This document shows positions 44,705 to 54,185 of a stretch of DNA of 64,000 bases, piece by piece. Origin of the DNA: CAWBFD01 sp963788115. Its GTDB lineage: Bacteria > Actinomycetota > Thermoleophilia > Solirubrobacterales > 70-9. The stretch spans positions 310,001 through 374,000 of the forward strand of contig CAWBFD010000002.1 of assembly GCA_963788115.1 (NCBI GenBank), in the 5' to 3' direction. The translations under genes were made by a program, and so were the position numbers. The notes under the pieces were generated by a model. That model saw only the letters and a list, made by a program, of their open reading frames with translations, had not been told where the DNA came from and made no database searches. Numbering within the stretch: the stretch's first letter is position 1; every line of letters begins with the position of its first letter.

Positions 44705-46287
44705 TCAATCGAGCGCGAGCCCGTGCCGCATCGTGTTCTCGGTGAGCACCCGCGGCTCGACGAACTGGTGCAGGTAGTCGGGGCCGCCGGCCTTGGAGCC
44801 CACGCCCGAGAGCCGGTTGCCCCCGAACGGCTGCCGCCCGACCATGGCGCCGGTGATGTGGCGGTTGACGTAGAGGTTGCCCACGGGGAGCCGGGCGGCG
44901 ACCTCGGCCGCCGTCCGCGGGTTGCGTGAGAACAGCCCGCCGGTGAGGGCGAACGGCAGCGACTCCACCCGCTCGCACGCGTCCTCGACGTCGTCGACCG
45001 CCTCCACGGCGAGCAGCGGGCCGAAGATCTCCTCGTTCAACACCGCCGAGTCGGCGGGCAGGTCCGTGGCGACCGTGGGGGCACAGAACCAGCCATCCAT
45101 GGGCACCGGGTCGGCACGTGCCACGACCCGGCCGCTCACGTCAGCCTCCTCGGCGTAGCGGCGCACCCGCTGCTGAGCCTCGCGCTCGATCACCGGCGGG
45201 ACGTCGGTTCCGAAGCGCTCCGCCTGGCCGACCAGCAAGCCCTCGACGGCTCCCGCGAGCCGCGCGAGCAGGGTCTCGGCGATCCGCTCACAGACCAGGA
45301 CCCGGGAGCAGGCCGAGCACTTCTGTCCGGCATAGACGAATGCGGAGCGCACGACCTCCGGCACGGCCTCGTCAAGGTCGGCATCACCATCGACGATCAC
45401 GCAGTTCTTGCCCCCCATCTCGGCCACCACGCGCTTGATGTGCGTCTGCCCCGGTCCGACCTCTGCCGCCGCGCGGATGACCTCGAGCCCGACTGCCGAC
45501 GACCCGGTGAACGCGATCGCGTGCACCCCGGGGTGCCGCACAAGGGCCGCCCCGGCCTCGCCGTACCCGGGTAGGAGGGCCAGTGCGTCGCGCGGAACCC
45601 CCGCCTCCCACAGTGCCTCCGCCAGGACCATGGCGCAGCCGGGCGACTGCTCCGCGGGCTTCAGCACGACCGCGTTGCCGGCCGCGAGGGCCCCCGAGGT
45701 CATTCCCGCGGGGATCGCCAGCGGAAAGTTCCATGGGGAGATCACCGCCGCGACCCCGCGCGGCACGTACCGCATCGAGTTGCGCTCGCCGGGGGCCTGT
45801 AACAGGTCCGGCCCGCGGTCGAGCTCGATCGCGCCGCGAGCGTAGTACTCGAGGAAGTCGATCGCCTCGCACACGTCCGCGTCCGCCTCCCCCCAGGGCT
45901 TGGCGCACTCCCGCACCTCGAGCGCGGCCAGCTCCAGTCGTCGCTCCCGCAGGATCCGCGCCGCGCCGGTCAGCACCGCCGCCCGCTCGCGCGCTGGCCG
46001 ACCGCCCCACTCCGCCCCCCCGGCGAGCGCGCGCGCGACGGCCTCGTCGACGTCGCCCGCGGTGGCGATCCCCGCGGCGGCGACCACGCGCGAGGGCGCC
46101 CCCGGGTCGGTCGACTCGATTCCGGAGTCCGCTCCGGCATCGCCCCCGACGGTGATCGGCACGGTCAGCGGGAGCGCCGTGTCGAGCTCGCGCAGGGCCG
46201 CCGCAAGCGACTCGCGATCGGCGGCGCGCCTCAGTTCCAGCGTTGGCTCGTTGGCGAACGGGGGAGCTCAGTGGCCGTCGCGCTCAT
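44705..46287 (-). CDS. 1-pyrroline-5-carboxylate dehydrogenase, N-terminal frameshift
   Basis: NAD-dependent oxidation of glutamate semialdehyde/P5C to glutamate, the second step of proline degradation. ALDH motifs: SPWNFPLAIPAGM, FTGSSAVGLEV, AEMGGKNCVIVDG (catalytic Glu), AGQKCSACSRV (nucleophile Cys) and EEIFGPLLAVE. The continuous frame starts at GTG 46162 (485 residues). The true N-terminus, MSATATELP then PFANEPTLELRRAADRESLAAALRELD, begins at ATG 46287 and needs one added C in the run near 46262. It starts 4 bp after the proline dehydrogenase stop. Confidence 0.9.
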
Positions 46288-46291
46288 CGGG

Positions 46292-47656
46292 TCACGGCGC
46301 CGCCAGCAACTCCTCGAGCGGCACGCCCTCCGCCCGCTCCCACAGGAACGACTCGTTCGAGGTGTTCTCCAGCAGGCGGCGGACGAGGTAGGCCATGCCT
46401 GCGACCAGGTCACCGATCGGCGAATAGACGCGAACGCGGTGGCCGCCCGCGGCGAGGGCCGCGGCCAGGTCGTCCCCAAGCCCGCGCAGGACCTGAAGCT
46501 CGAGGTCGCCATCCACTCCCCCGCCCAACCGATTGCAGGCGATCGCGTGGGAGACCGAACGCAGGTTGTGCGAGCCGACCGCCACGCGCACCAGCGGCCG
46601 GGCCGCAAGCAGGCGTCGGGTCAGCGCCTCGAAATTGCGGTCGCATTCCGCCTTGTCGGTGAACACAGGCACCGACCAACCCTGCTGGCGCGCCTCGGCC
46701 ACCTCGTGGTCCCAGTAGGCGCCCTTGACCAGGCGGACGGTGAGCGGTGTGCGGCGGCGGCTCTGCCCGGCCCACGCGAGGATCCGGTCGAGCTGGGCCG
46801 GCGAGTCGCGCAGATATGCCTGTAGGACCAGCCCGGCCGAGGGCCCGTCGCGAAACTCCTCGGAGTCGAACAGGTCGAGCACGAGCTGCAGCGTGGTCTC
46901 GAGCGAATCCAGCGACTCCATGTCGATGTGGAGGTGGGCACCGAGGTCCCGCGCGCTCGCGAGCAGCGGGCGCAGACGCTCGCCGGCGTCGGCGAGCCCT
47001 CGCTCCGGGGCCTCCGGGCGGAGGAGCGGGGTGAGTGCCGAGACCTTCACCGAGAGGTTGGCGCGCGGGAGCGGGCCCAGCGAATCGCGCTCGAGCACCG
47101 ATCGCCCGGGCCACGAGCGGGCGTCGGCCGCGAGCTCCTCGAGCGCCTCGGCGCAGCGAGCGGCGTAACGATCGGCCTCCGGCGCAGCCACAGTGGCCTC
47201 GCCGAGCAGATCCACCGAGGCGCAGATCCCGCTTCGCCACATCCGCCGCAGCTCGGCCCGCGCGGCCTGCGGGCTCTCGCCGACGATGAACCGATGTGCC
47301 ATGTGGCGCACGCCGGCGGCGGTGGCCGCCCCGAGCGCGACCCGGCCAGCCTTGGTGTGGGCCATGGCCATCGCCGCGTCGAGGGACGGCGGGCGCTCTT
47401 CGACCTCGGCGGCGAAGCCCGCCAAATGGCGGCCGAGGTCGTCGAGCGTACGGCAGGCCGGGGTGACGTCGACGAGCCGGAACAGCGCCGCCCTGAGCTC
47501 ATGGTCGCGCGCCGCGAGGTGCATCGCACGCTGATCGAGCGCGCGGAGGGGATGACGGGCCTGAGGGCGGGACCGGGCCGCGAGCGTCTGGCCCACCACA
47601 CGGATCTCGGCTTCGAGCCGATCCAGGTCAACCGGCGTTGCGGTCGAGGCCGCCAC
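46292..47656 (-). CDS. putB: Proline dehydrogenase
   Basis: FAD-dependent oxidation of proline to P5C, feeding electrons to the membrane quinone pool. The 454 residues are longer than minimal PutB (about 300). The extra N-terminal helical part (ARHPLRALDQRAMHLAARDHELRAALFRLVD) is typical of the arm region in PutA-like and some actinobacterial enzymes. The TIM barrel has HIDMESLDSLETTLQLVLDL, VLQAYLRDSPAQLDRIL, TVRLVKGAYWDHEVAEARQQG and VAVGSHNLRS. It lies upstream of P5C dehydrogenase; together they give glutamate, which could feed the GadB reaction. Confidence 0.93.
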   Translation of the reverse strand: MAASTATPVDLDRLEAEIRVVGQTLAARSRPQARHPLRALDQRAMHLAARDHELRAALFRLVDVTPACRTLDDLGRHLAGFAAEVEERPPSLDAAMAMAHTKAGRVALGAATAAGVRHMAHRFIVGESPQAARAELRRMWRSGICASVDLLGEATVAAPEADRYAARCAEALEELAADARSWPGRSVLERDSLGPLPRANLSVKVSALTPLLRPEAPERGLADAGERLRPLLASARDLGAHLHIDMESLDSLETTLQLVLDLFDSEEFRDGPSAGLVLQAYLRDSPAQLDRILAWAGQSRRRTPLTVRLVKGAYWDHEVAEARQQGWSVPVFTDKAECDRNFEALTRRLLAARPLVRVAVGSHNLRSVSHAIACNRLGGGVDGDLELQVLRGLGDDLAAALAAGGHRVRVYSPIGDLVAGMAYLVRRLLENTSNESFLWERAEGVPLEELLAAP

Positions 47657-47710
47657 TCGACAGAGCGTACCCGCGCGCCGGGCCGCTCATTCGCGGCGGC
47701 AGCGTCCGCC

Positions 47711-48211
47711 TTACGCTGCGGGAGGGACCGGCTCGAGCACGACCACCGGGATCACCCGGCCGCCGGTGCGCAGGGCGTATTCGTCATAACCCGCGTACAG
47801 ATCGTTGCAGCGCCCCCAGAGGGCCTCACGCTCGTCCCCCGCGGCGGTGCGCGCGAGGTAGCGCACGCGCTGGCCGTCGCGACACGTGAACGCGACCTCG
47901 GGATTGGCCACCGCGTTGTGGTACCAGGCGGGGTGGCGGGGAGCTCCACCCTTGGAGGCGACCAGCACCACCCGCTCGCCGTCCCGCAGGTACAGCAGGG
48001 GGGTTGTTCGCTGTGCCCCCGAGCGCGCTCCTGTCGTCTCGAGCAGCCCCACCGGCTGGCCGATGAAGGTGCCGATCCGGCCGCCGCTCCACCGCAACAG
48101 CCGGCGGTCGATCGGGTTGGCGACGTTGATCGCGAACCAGGTGCCGGGGCGCGATTTGACGACGTTCTCCATCGCTCGCTCCCATCGTGCAAGCTCGCGC
48201 TGCCGAGCCAC
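47711..48211 (-). CDS. F420/deazaflavin-dependent nitroreductase (Ddn)-family protein
   Basis: A 166-residue split-barrel protein: GTFIGQPVGLLETTGARSGAQRTTPLLYLRDGERVVLVASKGGAPRHPAWYHN (F420-binding and family core), then ANPEVAFTCRDGQRVRYLAR and a C-terminal IPVVVLEPV. Family members bind F420 and reduce quinones or nitro compounds; the native substrate is unknown. Divergent from the PAS-SpoIIE gene, sharing an 88-bp spacer. Confidence 0.9.
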   Translation of the reverse strand: MARQRELARWERAMENVVKSRPGTWFAINVANPIDRRLLRWSGGRIGTFIGQPVGLLETTGARSGAQRTTPLLYLRDGERVVLVASKGGAPRHPAWYHNAVANPEVAFTCRDGQRVRYLARTAAGDEREALWGRCNDLYAGYDEYALRTGGRVIPVVVLEPVPPAA

Positions 48212-48299
48212 CCGCCAAACCTACCGTTTCGGGGCAAGGGCCATGCCGTGGGCGACGGATTCCCCCCGCCAACCGGCACCGCCCTTGTACATTGGCTCC

Positions 48300-49499
48300 A
48301 TGGGGGTCGAATCGATAGGGAGCGAACGACCGGATACGACCGGGGAGCTCGGACGCGAGCCTGAGCTCACCGCCGTTGAGGAGCGCGCGATCCTCGACGA
48401 GGTGGTGGGGCGGGTGCCGGTCGGCATCTGCCTGCTGTGGGGCCGCGAGCTTCGGTACCGCCTCGTCAACCAACGCTTCTACGAGCTGATCCCGGACCGC
48501 GGGGACGTGATCGGGCGAACCGTGGGCGAGGTCTACCCCGAGATCTCCGAACGCGTGAACGAGGTGCTGCTTCCCATCTTCGAGAGCGGTGAGTCAGTGG
48601 AACGTCGCGAGGCCGAGCTCGTGTTCGGGCCTCCCGACGAGGATCCGGGGACCCCGCGGTACTTCAACTCGACGATCATCCCGATCGCCGGGGCCGACGG
48701 GACCGTGGCGGGCCTGCTGGCCATGTTCGTGGACACGAGCGATGTCGTGCGCGAGCGCCACTATCTCGAGCGCGAGCTGTCCGCCCAGCACGAGCTCGCC
48801 GACGTTCTCCAGCGCAGCCTGCTTCCCGAGCAGCTCCCGCAGGTGGAGCGGATCGGGCTGGCGGCCCGTTATCTGGCCGCCGGCGAGCGAGCGCGGGTCG
48901 GCGGCGACTTCTACGAGGTGTTCGAGGCTCACGGGTCGCTGTTCGTCGTCCTCGGCGACGTCGCCGGCAAGGGCGCCGAGGCGGCGGCGACGACCGCATT
49001 GATCCGTCACGTCGTGCGCGCCCTGGCGATGTACGAGCGACGACCGGCGTTGCTGCTGGAACGGCTACGTGAGGTCCTCTCAGGCCGCGACGACGACCCG
49101 ATGTGCACGGTGGTTTGTGCGGTGGTGGATCACCCACGCTCAGCACGCCGGCTGACGATCGCAGCTGCCGGCCATCCCCTGCCGCTCCTGGTCGGCCGCC
49201 GCAAGCCCGCGCGCGAGGTCGGCGCCGAGAACCCGCTGCTCAACCTCCGCGACGCCGGCGAGATGGTCGAGTCGAGCGTGCGGCTCCGGCGCGGCGACCG
49301 GGTCTTCTTCTACACAGACGGGCTCACCGACGCGCAGGCGCCGGACAGGGTGCTCACGATCGAGGAGCTCACCGGCGCGCTCTCCGGCCGCGAGAACCTC
49401 CCGCTGGAGCAGCTCCTCGACAACGTGATTGGCTGGGCCTGCGCGCCGGACGGCCGTTTCCGGGACGACATCGCGGTGCTTGCGCTGGAGCGGCGCTGA
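48300..49499 (+). CDS. PAS-SpoIIE (PP2C-type) serine phosphatase
   Basis: A protein of 399 residues. The PAS/PAC sensor domain is at about 30-150 (VPVGICLLWGRELRYRLVNQRFYELIPDRGDVIGRTV). A short coiled linker (VVRERHYLERELSAQHELADVLQRSLLP) follows, then a SpoIIE/RsbU phosphatase domain (170-395) with RVGGDFYEVFE, VVLGDVAGKGAEAAATTALIRHVVRALA, TIAAAGHPLPLLV, FFYTDGLTDAQAP and DDIAVLALER, carrying the metal-binding Asp residues. Such proteins dephosphorylate anti-sigma-factor antagonists in partner-switching stress pathways; no RsbV/RsbW-like partner is next to it. Confidence 0.92.
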   Translation: MGVESIGSERPDTTGELGREPELTAVEERAILDEVVGRVPVGICLLWGRELRYRLVNQRFYELIPDRGDVIGRTVGEVYPEISERVNEVLLPIFESGESVERREAELVFGPPDEDPGTPRYFNSTIIPIAGADGTVAGLLAMFVDTSDVVRERHYLERELSAQHELADVLQRSLLPEQLPQVERIGLAARYLAAGERARVGGDFYEVFEAHGSLFVVLGDVAGKGAEAAATTALIRHVVRALAMYERRPALLLERLREVLSGRDDDPMCTVVCAVVDHPRSARRLTIAAAGHPLPLLVGRRKPAREVGAENPLLNLRDAGEMVESSVRLRRGDRVFFYTDGLTDAQAPDRVLTIEELTGALSGRENLPLEQLLDNVIGWACAPDGRFRDDIAVLALERR

Positions 49500-49508
49500 C
49501 GAGCGTCG

Positions 49509-50558
49509 TCACGGGGCCAGCACGATCTTGAGCGCCTCGCGACGGTCGTAGATCGCATAGGCCTCGGGGGCCTCCTCCAGGCCCATTCGATGGGTGACCA
49601 GCGGGGCCGGATCGACCACGCCCGAGCCAAGCATCGCCAGCACCCGGTCGAGGTGGCCGATGACGTTGGCGTGCCCGCTGCGCCAATAGAGCGCCCTGAT
49701 CCAGACGACGCCCAGGTGCACCTCGGCGCGCTCCGTGTAGACGCCGGTCAGCGAGACCGTCCCGGCCTTGCGCGCGAGCCGACAGGCCAGATCGAGCGCC
49801 TCCGGGTGGCCCACTGCGTCGACGCTGAGATCGACTCCACGGCCGTCGGTGAGCTCCTTCACCCGCGCCCGAGGGTCCTCCTCGGTCAAGTGGACGGCCA
49901 CAGCTCCGAACGACTCGGCCATCCGCAGCCGGTCGGCGACCGAGTCGACGGCGACCACGAGCGAGGCCCCGCTCGCCCGAGCCACCTGCACGGCGCACAG
50001 CCCCACTGGCCCCAGCCCGAGGACCGCGACGGTCGCCCCTGGCTCCAGCGGCTGCGGGCTCGTGGCATCGCCGCAGATCGCGTGATAGGCGGTGCCCGCG
50101 ACATCGCCTGCGAACAGTGCGATCTCGTCCGCCATGCCCTCGGGAACGCGCCGCAGGGTCAGGTTCGCGCCCGGCACCAGGAGCAGCTCTGCCTGCGCTC
50201 CCTGGAGCGAGCCGAGCGCCTTGCCGTGACCGAAGACCCGGCCGGAGTCGCACTTGTGATACTCGCCGCGCCGGCAGTGGAAGCAGCCGTTGCAGGCCGT
50301 CGAGTAGGTGCCGAGCACGCGGTCGCCGACCGACACCTCGGTGACGCCGTCGCCGGCGGCGACGACGGTGCCGACGTACTCGTGGCCGATCACGAACCCG
50401 GGCTCGATCGCGACCCGACCGTGGTAGATGTGGAGGTCCGAGCCGCAGATCCCGCTCGCCTCAACCCGGACCAGAGCATCGTCGGCCGCGATCGGCTCCG
50501 GATCGGGGCGCTCCTCGACGCGCACCTCGCCGGGAGCCTGGAAGGTCACCGCCCGCAT
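49509..50558 (-). CDS. Zinc-dependent medium-chain alcohol dehydrogenase
   Basis: The protein has 349 residues from ATG 50558 (MRAVTFQAPGEVRV); GTG 50567 adds three. Catalytic zinc site GICGSDLH and GHEYVG; structural zinc site CNGCFHCRRGEYHKC; NAD(P) site VAVLGLGPVGLCAVQVARA; GVDLSVDAVGHPEALDLA. It belongs to the threonine/formaldehyde/sorbitol dehydrogenase type cluster; the substrate is unknown. Divergent from the aldo/keto reductase with 57 bp between starts, so the two redox genes may share a control region. Confidence 0.9.
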   Translation of the reverse strand: MRAVTFQAPGEVRVEERPDPEPIAADDALVRVEASGICGSDLHIYHGRVAIEPGFVIGHEYVGTVVAAGDGVTEVSVGDRVLGTYSTACNGCFHCRRGEYHKCDSGRVFGHGKALGSLQGAQAELLLVPGANLTLRRVPEGMADEIALFAGDVAGTAYHAICGDATSPQPLEPGATVAVLGLGPVGLCAVQVARASGASLVVAVDSVADRLRMAESFGAVAVHLTEEDPRARVKELTDGRGVDLSVDAVGHPEALDLACRLARKAGTVSLTGVYTERAEVHLGVVWIRALYWRSGHANVIGHLDRVLAMLGSGVVDPAPLVTHRMGLEEAPEAYAIYDRREALKIVLAP

Positions 50559-50615
50559 CGGCGCCACTCTATGCGGCTCCGTCGGCCTGGAGTCGGCGAT
50601 CTATGATCCGGGCTC

Positions 50616-51477
50616 GTGAGCGACGGCAACGCCAGTGGGGGCGCTGCTGCGGCAGGGATCCTCGAGATCGGCGGTGACCTCGAGGTCAACCGGCTCGGCT
50701 ACGGCGCCATGCGGATCACCGGGCGAGGCATCTTCGGGCCGCCGGAGGATCCGGACGAGGCGCGCTCGGTCCTGCGGCGGTCGCTCGAGCTCGGAGTCAA
50801 CCTGATCGACACCGCCGACTCCTATGGCCCCGAGGTCAGCGAGAACCTGATCGCCGAGGCGCTTCACCCGTACCCGGACGACCTGGTGGTCGCGACCAAG
50901 GGCGGACTCACCCGAACCGGCCCGGGGGAGTGGCCGCCCGACGGCCGGCCCGAGCACCTGCGGGAAGCCTGCGAGGGCAGCCTGCGGCGCCTGCGGCTCG
51001 ATCGAATCGACCTCTACCAGCTCCACCGCCCAGACCGGAAGGTCCCCTACGAGGAGTCGGTCGGAGCCCTGGCCGAGCTCCAGCGAGAGGGCAAGATCCG
51101 CCACATCGGCGTCTCGAACGTGGACCTCGAGCGGCTCGAGACCGCTCGGAGCATCGTCGAGGTGGTCTCGGTCCAGAACCGCTACAGCCTGTTCGACCGC
51201 GAGTCGGACGATGTGCTCGATCGATGCGAGCGGGACGGGCTCGCGTTTCTCCCGTGGTGGCCGCTGGCGGCCGGCAGCGATCGGCGACGACTCGGCGATC
51301 ACGCGGGTTGCCGCGGCCCATGACGCCAGCCCGTTCCAGGTCGCCATCGCATGGCTCCTTGCCCGTTCGCCGGTGGTCGCGCCCATTCCCGGGACCTCCT
51401 CGATCCAGCATCTCGAGGAGAACGTCGCGGCGGCCAGCCTGGGGCTGACCGGAGAGGAGCTCGAGGAGCTGGGCTGA
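50616..51477 (+). CDS. Aldo/keto reductase, frameshifted near 51275
   Basis: NADPH-dependent carbonyl reductase with a TIM barrel. GTG 50616. Catalytic tetrad residues visible: Asp and Tyr in LIDTADSYGP, Lys in VVATKGGLT, His in LYQLHRPD. Cofactor motifs: RHIGVSNVDLERLE, VSVQNRYSLFDRESD. After WWPLA the frame must move by one base (surplus base in about 51268-51285) to continue DDSAITRVAAAHDASPFQVAIAWLLARSPVV, IPGTSSIQHLEENVAAASLGLT to the stop at 51477. The corrected length of about 286 residues is normal. Divergent from the zinc alcohol dehydrogenase. Confidence 0.85.
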
Positions 51478-51480
51478 TGG

Positions 51481-51525
51481 CGAACGTGGGGATATTCATC
51501 GCATAGATGAATAAGCCCTCGTTCG
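51481..51525. terminator. Nested hairpin between convergent genes
   Basis: TATTCATC (51493-51500) pairs with GATGAATA (51506-51513) around GCATA, and an outer CGAACG/CGTTCG pair (51481-51486, 51520-51525) can extend it. It lies 4 bp after the aldo/keto reductase stop, facing the DUF6458 gene; probably a bidirectional terminator. Confidence 0.5.
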
Positions 51526-51626
51526 TGGGCGCGCGGTGGGTTGTGGGGGCGCGGCGGGCGGCTCGTGGGGCGTGGCGGGAGGTGATCCGGTGGCGCGCGG
51601 CGGCCGCCTCGTGGCGGAGCTAGACG

Positions 51627-51848
51627 CTAGTAGCGCGGGTCCGAGGGCGGGGGCGGCGGACCGTCGGAGGGGCCCGAGCGCCCGGAGAACCCGAACGCGT
51701 AGATCGCGCCGACGACGAAGGCGACGGCCCCGACGATCATCAGGATCAGTCCGACGACGGGTATGTCCACGGCATCCCAGGTGTCCTCAACCGCGTACCG
51801 AAGGATCGCGCCCACCGCGAACAGGAACAGCCCGACACCCATCGTCAT
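51627..51848 (-). CDS. DUF6458-type small membrane protein
   Basis: A 73-residue protein with two membrane helices (GVGLFLFAVGAILRYAV and IPVVGLILMIVGAVAFVVGAIYAF) joined by an acidic VEDTWDAV turn, and a Pro-rich tail (DGPPPPPSDPRY). This is the typical layout of DUF6458 proteins of actinomycetes. Function is unknown. It is divergent from the flippase-like gene, with 11 bp between the starts. Confidence 0.8.
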   Translation of the reverse strand: MTMGVGLFLFAVGAILRYAVEDTWDAVDIPVVGLILMIVGAVAFVVGAIYAFGFSGRSGPSDGPPPPPSDPRY

Positions 51849-51859
51849 CGGCGGGGATC

Positions 51860-52862
51860 ATGCCACGCATGATCGGACGGATCGTCCTCCTCGCGATCAC
51901 CGGGATCTCGCTCTACTTCGTCTTTCCGAGCCTGGTGGAGGTGTTCGGCTCCTGGGACACCCTGGTCGACCTCCAGCCATGGTGGCTCCTCCCCATGGCG
52001 CTGCTCAGAGCAGCCAGCTTCGCCGCCCTCTGCGATCTCCAGCGGATCTGCCTGCGTACGAGCAAGTGGGGACCGGTGGTCTCCTCCCAGTTGGTGGGGA
52101 ACGCGTTCTCGAAGATCGTGCCCGGAGGGGCGGCCGCCGGCGCCGCCATGCAATACCCGATGCTGACCGCCGCGGGAATCCCGGCGGAGCGCGTGGCCTC
52201 GGCGCTGGCCGCCACCAACGTGATCACCTTCTCCACCCTGCTCGCCCTACCGGTGCTGAGCCTGCCGGCGATCCTCGCCGGAGTTCCCGTCGACCCAGGG
52301 CTCGAGAACGCTGCGTGGCTCGGCGCGGCCGGGTTCGTGCTCCTGGCTCTGGCGGCGGTCGTCCTCACGGTGTTCGACCGGCCGCTCGAGCTCGTCGGGG
52401 CGCTGATCCAGGGCGCCCGCAACAAGCTCCTGCGCGGTCGGCCGCCGCTACGGGGCCTTCCCGAGCGGCTGCTCCATGAGCGCGACCAGACCCTGGCCGC
52501 GATCGGCGGGCGCTGGTGGCGCGCGCTTCTTACCTCGCTCGGCTGGTGGCTGTTCGACTACGGGTCGCTGCTTGTTGGCCCTGGCCGCCATCGGGGCCAA
52601 CCCTGAGCCATCGTTGGTGCTGCTGGCGTACGCGGGCGCCTCCGTCCTGAGCATGATTCCGTTGACCCCGGGCGGGCTCGGATTCGTCGAGGCGGGGCTC
52701 ACCGGCCTGCTGGCGCTCGCCGGGATCAACGCGGGGGAGGCGGCGCTGGCGACGCTCGCCTATCGCCTCGTCTCCTACTGGCTGCCGCTGCCGGCCGGTG
52801 CGGTCGCCGCCTTCCTGGCCCGTCGCCGAGAGCCCCCGGCAGCCAGCGCCGAGCCAGTCTGA
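51860..52862 (+). CDS. Lysylphosphatidylglycerol synthase TM-region/UPF0104 membrane protein, frameshifted near 52573
   Basis: About 333 residues with eight membrane helices. Family features: AALCDLQRICLRTSKWGPVVSSQLVGNAFSKIVPGGAAAGAAMQYPML, then GWWLFDYGSLL and, one base over, LALAAIGANPEPSLVLLAYAGASVLSMIPLTPGGLGFVEAGLTGLLALAGI. The PGG and PGGLGFVE motifs are the hallmarks of the flippase-like domain. One surplus T in CTTGTTGG (52572-52577) explains the break. No LPG synthetase catalytic domain is fused, so it is probably a stand-alone lipid flippase-like protein. Substrate unknown. Confidence 0.82.
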
Positions 52863-53127
52863 GAGCGGCGAGCCGGAGCCGTTTCTGGCTCCACAACGCG
52901 GCTGTCGCGCCTTAATCCAGTCTGAATCTAGGCAACTGAAGCTGGTAGTAGTGTTTCGATTGCTCCGACCTGAATTGGCTTCAGGAGCAGGGGGAACGGT
53001 CGAGCATGACCGCAGTCAGGGTGAGAGAGATCGAGAGAGGCATTGGCTCTTAGGGGCCTGAGCGAGCACGTGCGCAGCGCGCACACGGCGGGCGGCAGCG
53101 GGCTCCGTCCGCCGACCGGGTAGGGCA

Positions 53128-54135
53128 TTGGAGGCGGGCGAATTTCGCGAGCAGCAGGCGGCGCCCGTAGGCGCCTCGGCGGAGCTCACCTCGATCGATC
53201 CCATCGCGATCCGCGCGCGCTCGCCGTGGGAGCTGTTCTGGCGGCGGTTCCGCGAGGACCGGCTGGCGATGGCATCGCTGGCGTTCGTCGCCGTGCTCGT
53301 GCTGATCGCGATCTTCGCGCCGGTTGTGACCGAACTCTTCGGCGCTCCCGGTCCGGACGAGCGCGACACCGCTGCCCTCGATCCAGTGTTCGCGACGCCG
53401 ACCGGGCCCAGCTCGGAGCACCTCTTCGGGGTCGACCAGATCGGCCGGGACGTGTTCAGCCGTACGGTCTATGGCGCCCGCGTCTCGCTGATCGTCGCCT
53501 TCGTCGCCACCGGGCTCGCAACCCTCGCCGGGATCGTCGCCGGCCTGGTCGCGGGGTACTTCCGCGGCTGGGCGGACACGGTGATCTCCCGCGCCGTGGA
53601 CGTGCTGCTCGCGATCCCCTACCTGCTGCTGGCAACCGGCCTCGCCGCCGCCTGCACGGCGGGCGGGACAACCGGCGAGGGCGGCTGCCTCGGAGGCCTG
53701 ATCCAGCCCGGGATCGGCGTGGTCATCTTCGTCATCGCGTTCACGAGCTGGACGTACATGGCGCGGATCGTCCGCGGTCAGGTCCTCTCCCTGCGAGAGA
53801 AGGAGTTCGTCGAGGCCTCGCGCGCCGTGGGAGCCTCCAACTCACGGATCATCTTTCGCGAGCTGCTCCCGAATCTCACAGCGCCGATCATCGTCTACGC
53901 CTCGATCCTGATTCCGCAGGTGATCCTGTACGAGGCGGCACTCTCGTTCCTCGGCGTTGGAGTGACCGACCGGCCGAGCTGGGGGCAGATGATCTCCGAC
54001 GCCACCCCGATCTTCAGCACCGCCTGGTGGTACATGCTGTTCCCGGGCCTGGCGCTGGTGCTCACCGTGCTCGCGTTCAACCTCGTCGGTGACGCGATGC
54101 AAGACGCCCTCAACCCACGGGCGAAGAAAAGCTGA
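53128..54135 (+). CDS. Peptide ABC transporter permease (DppC/OppC-like)
   Basis: The inner-membrane permease, 335 residues: N-terminal OppC_N segment (WRRFREDRLAMASLAFVAVLVLIAIFAP), then six helices, and the EAA loop EFVEASRAVGASNSRIIFRELLPN. LFGVDQIGRDVFSRTVYGARVSL and FLGVGVTDRPSWGQMI are typical of DppC. TTG start at 53128. It is the first gene of a five-gene dipeptide/oligopeptide importer; its stop shares a base with an ATG of the next frame. Confidence 0.92.
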   Translation: MEAGEFREQQAAPVGASAELTSIDPIAIRARSPWELFWRRFREDRLAMASLAFVAVLVLIAIFAPVVTELFGAPGPDERDTAALDPVFATPTGPSSEHLFGVDQIGRDVFSRTVYGARVSLIVAFVATGLATLAGIVAGLVAGYFRGWADTVISRAVDVLLAIPYLLLATGLAAACTAGGTTGEGGCLGGLIQPGIGVVIFVIAFTSWTYMARIVRGQVLSLREKEFVEASRAVGASNSRIIFRELLPNLTAPIIVYASILIPQVILYEAALSFLGVGVTDRPSWGQMISDATPIFSTAWWYMLFPGLALVLTVLAFNLVGDAMQDALNPRAKKS

Positions 54136-54185
54136 TGAACAACGAATCGGATGACACATCTCATCCCGACCAGAAAGGAAGGACG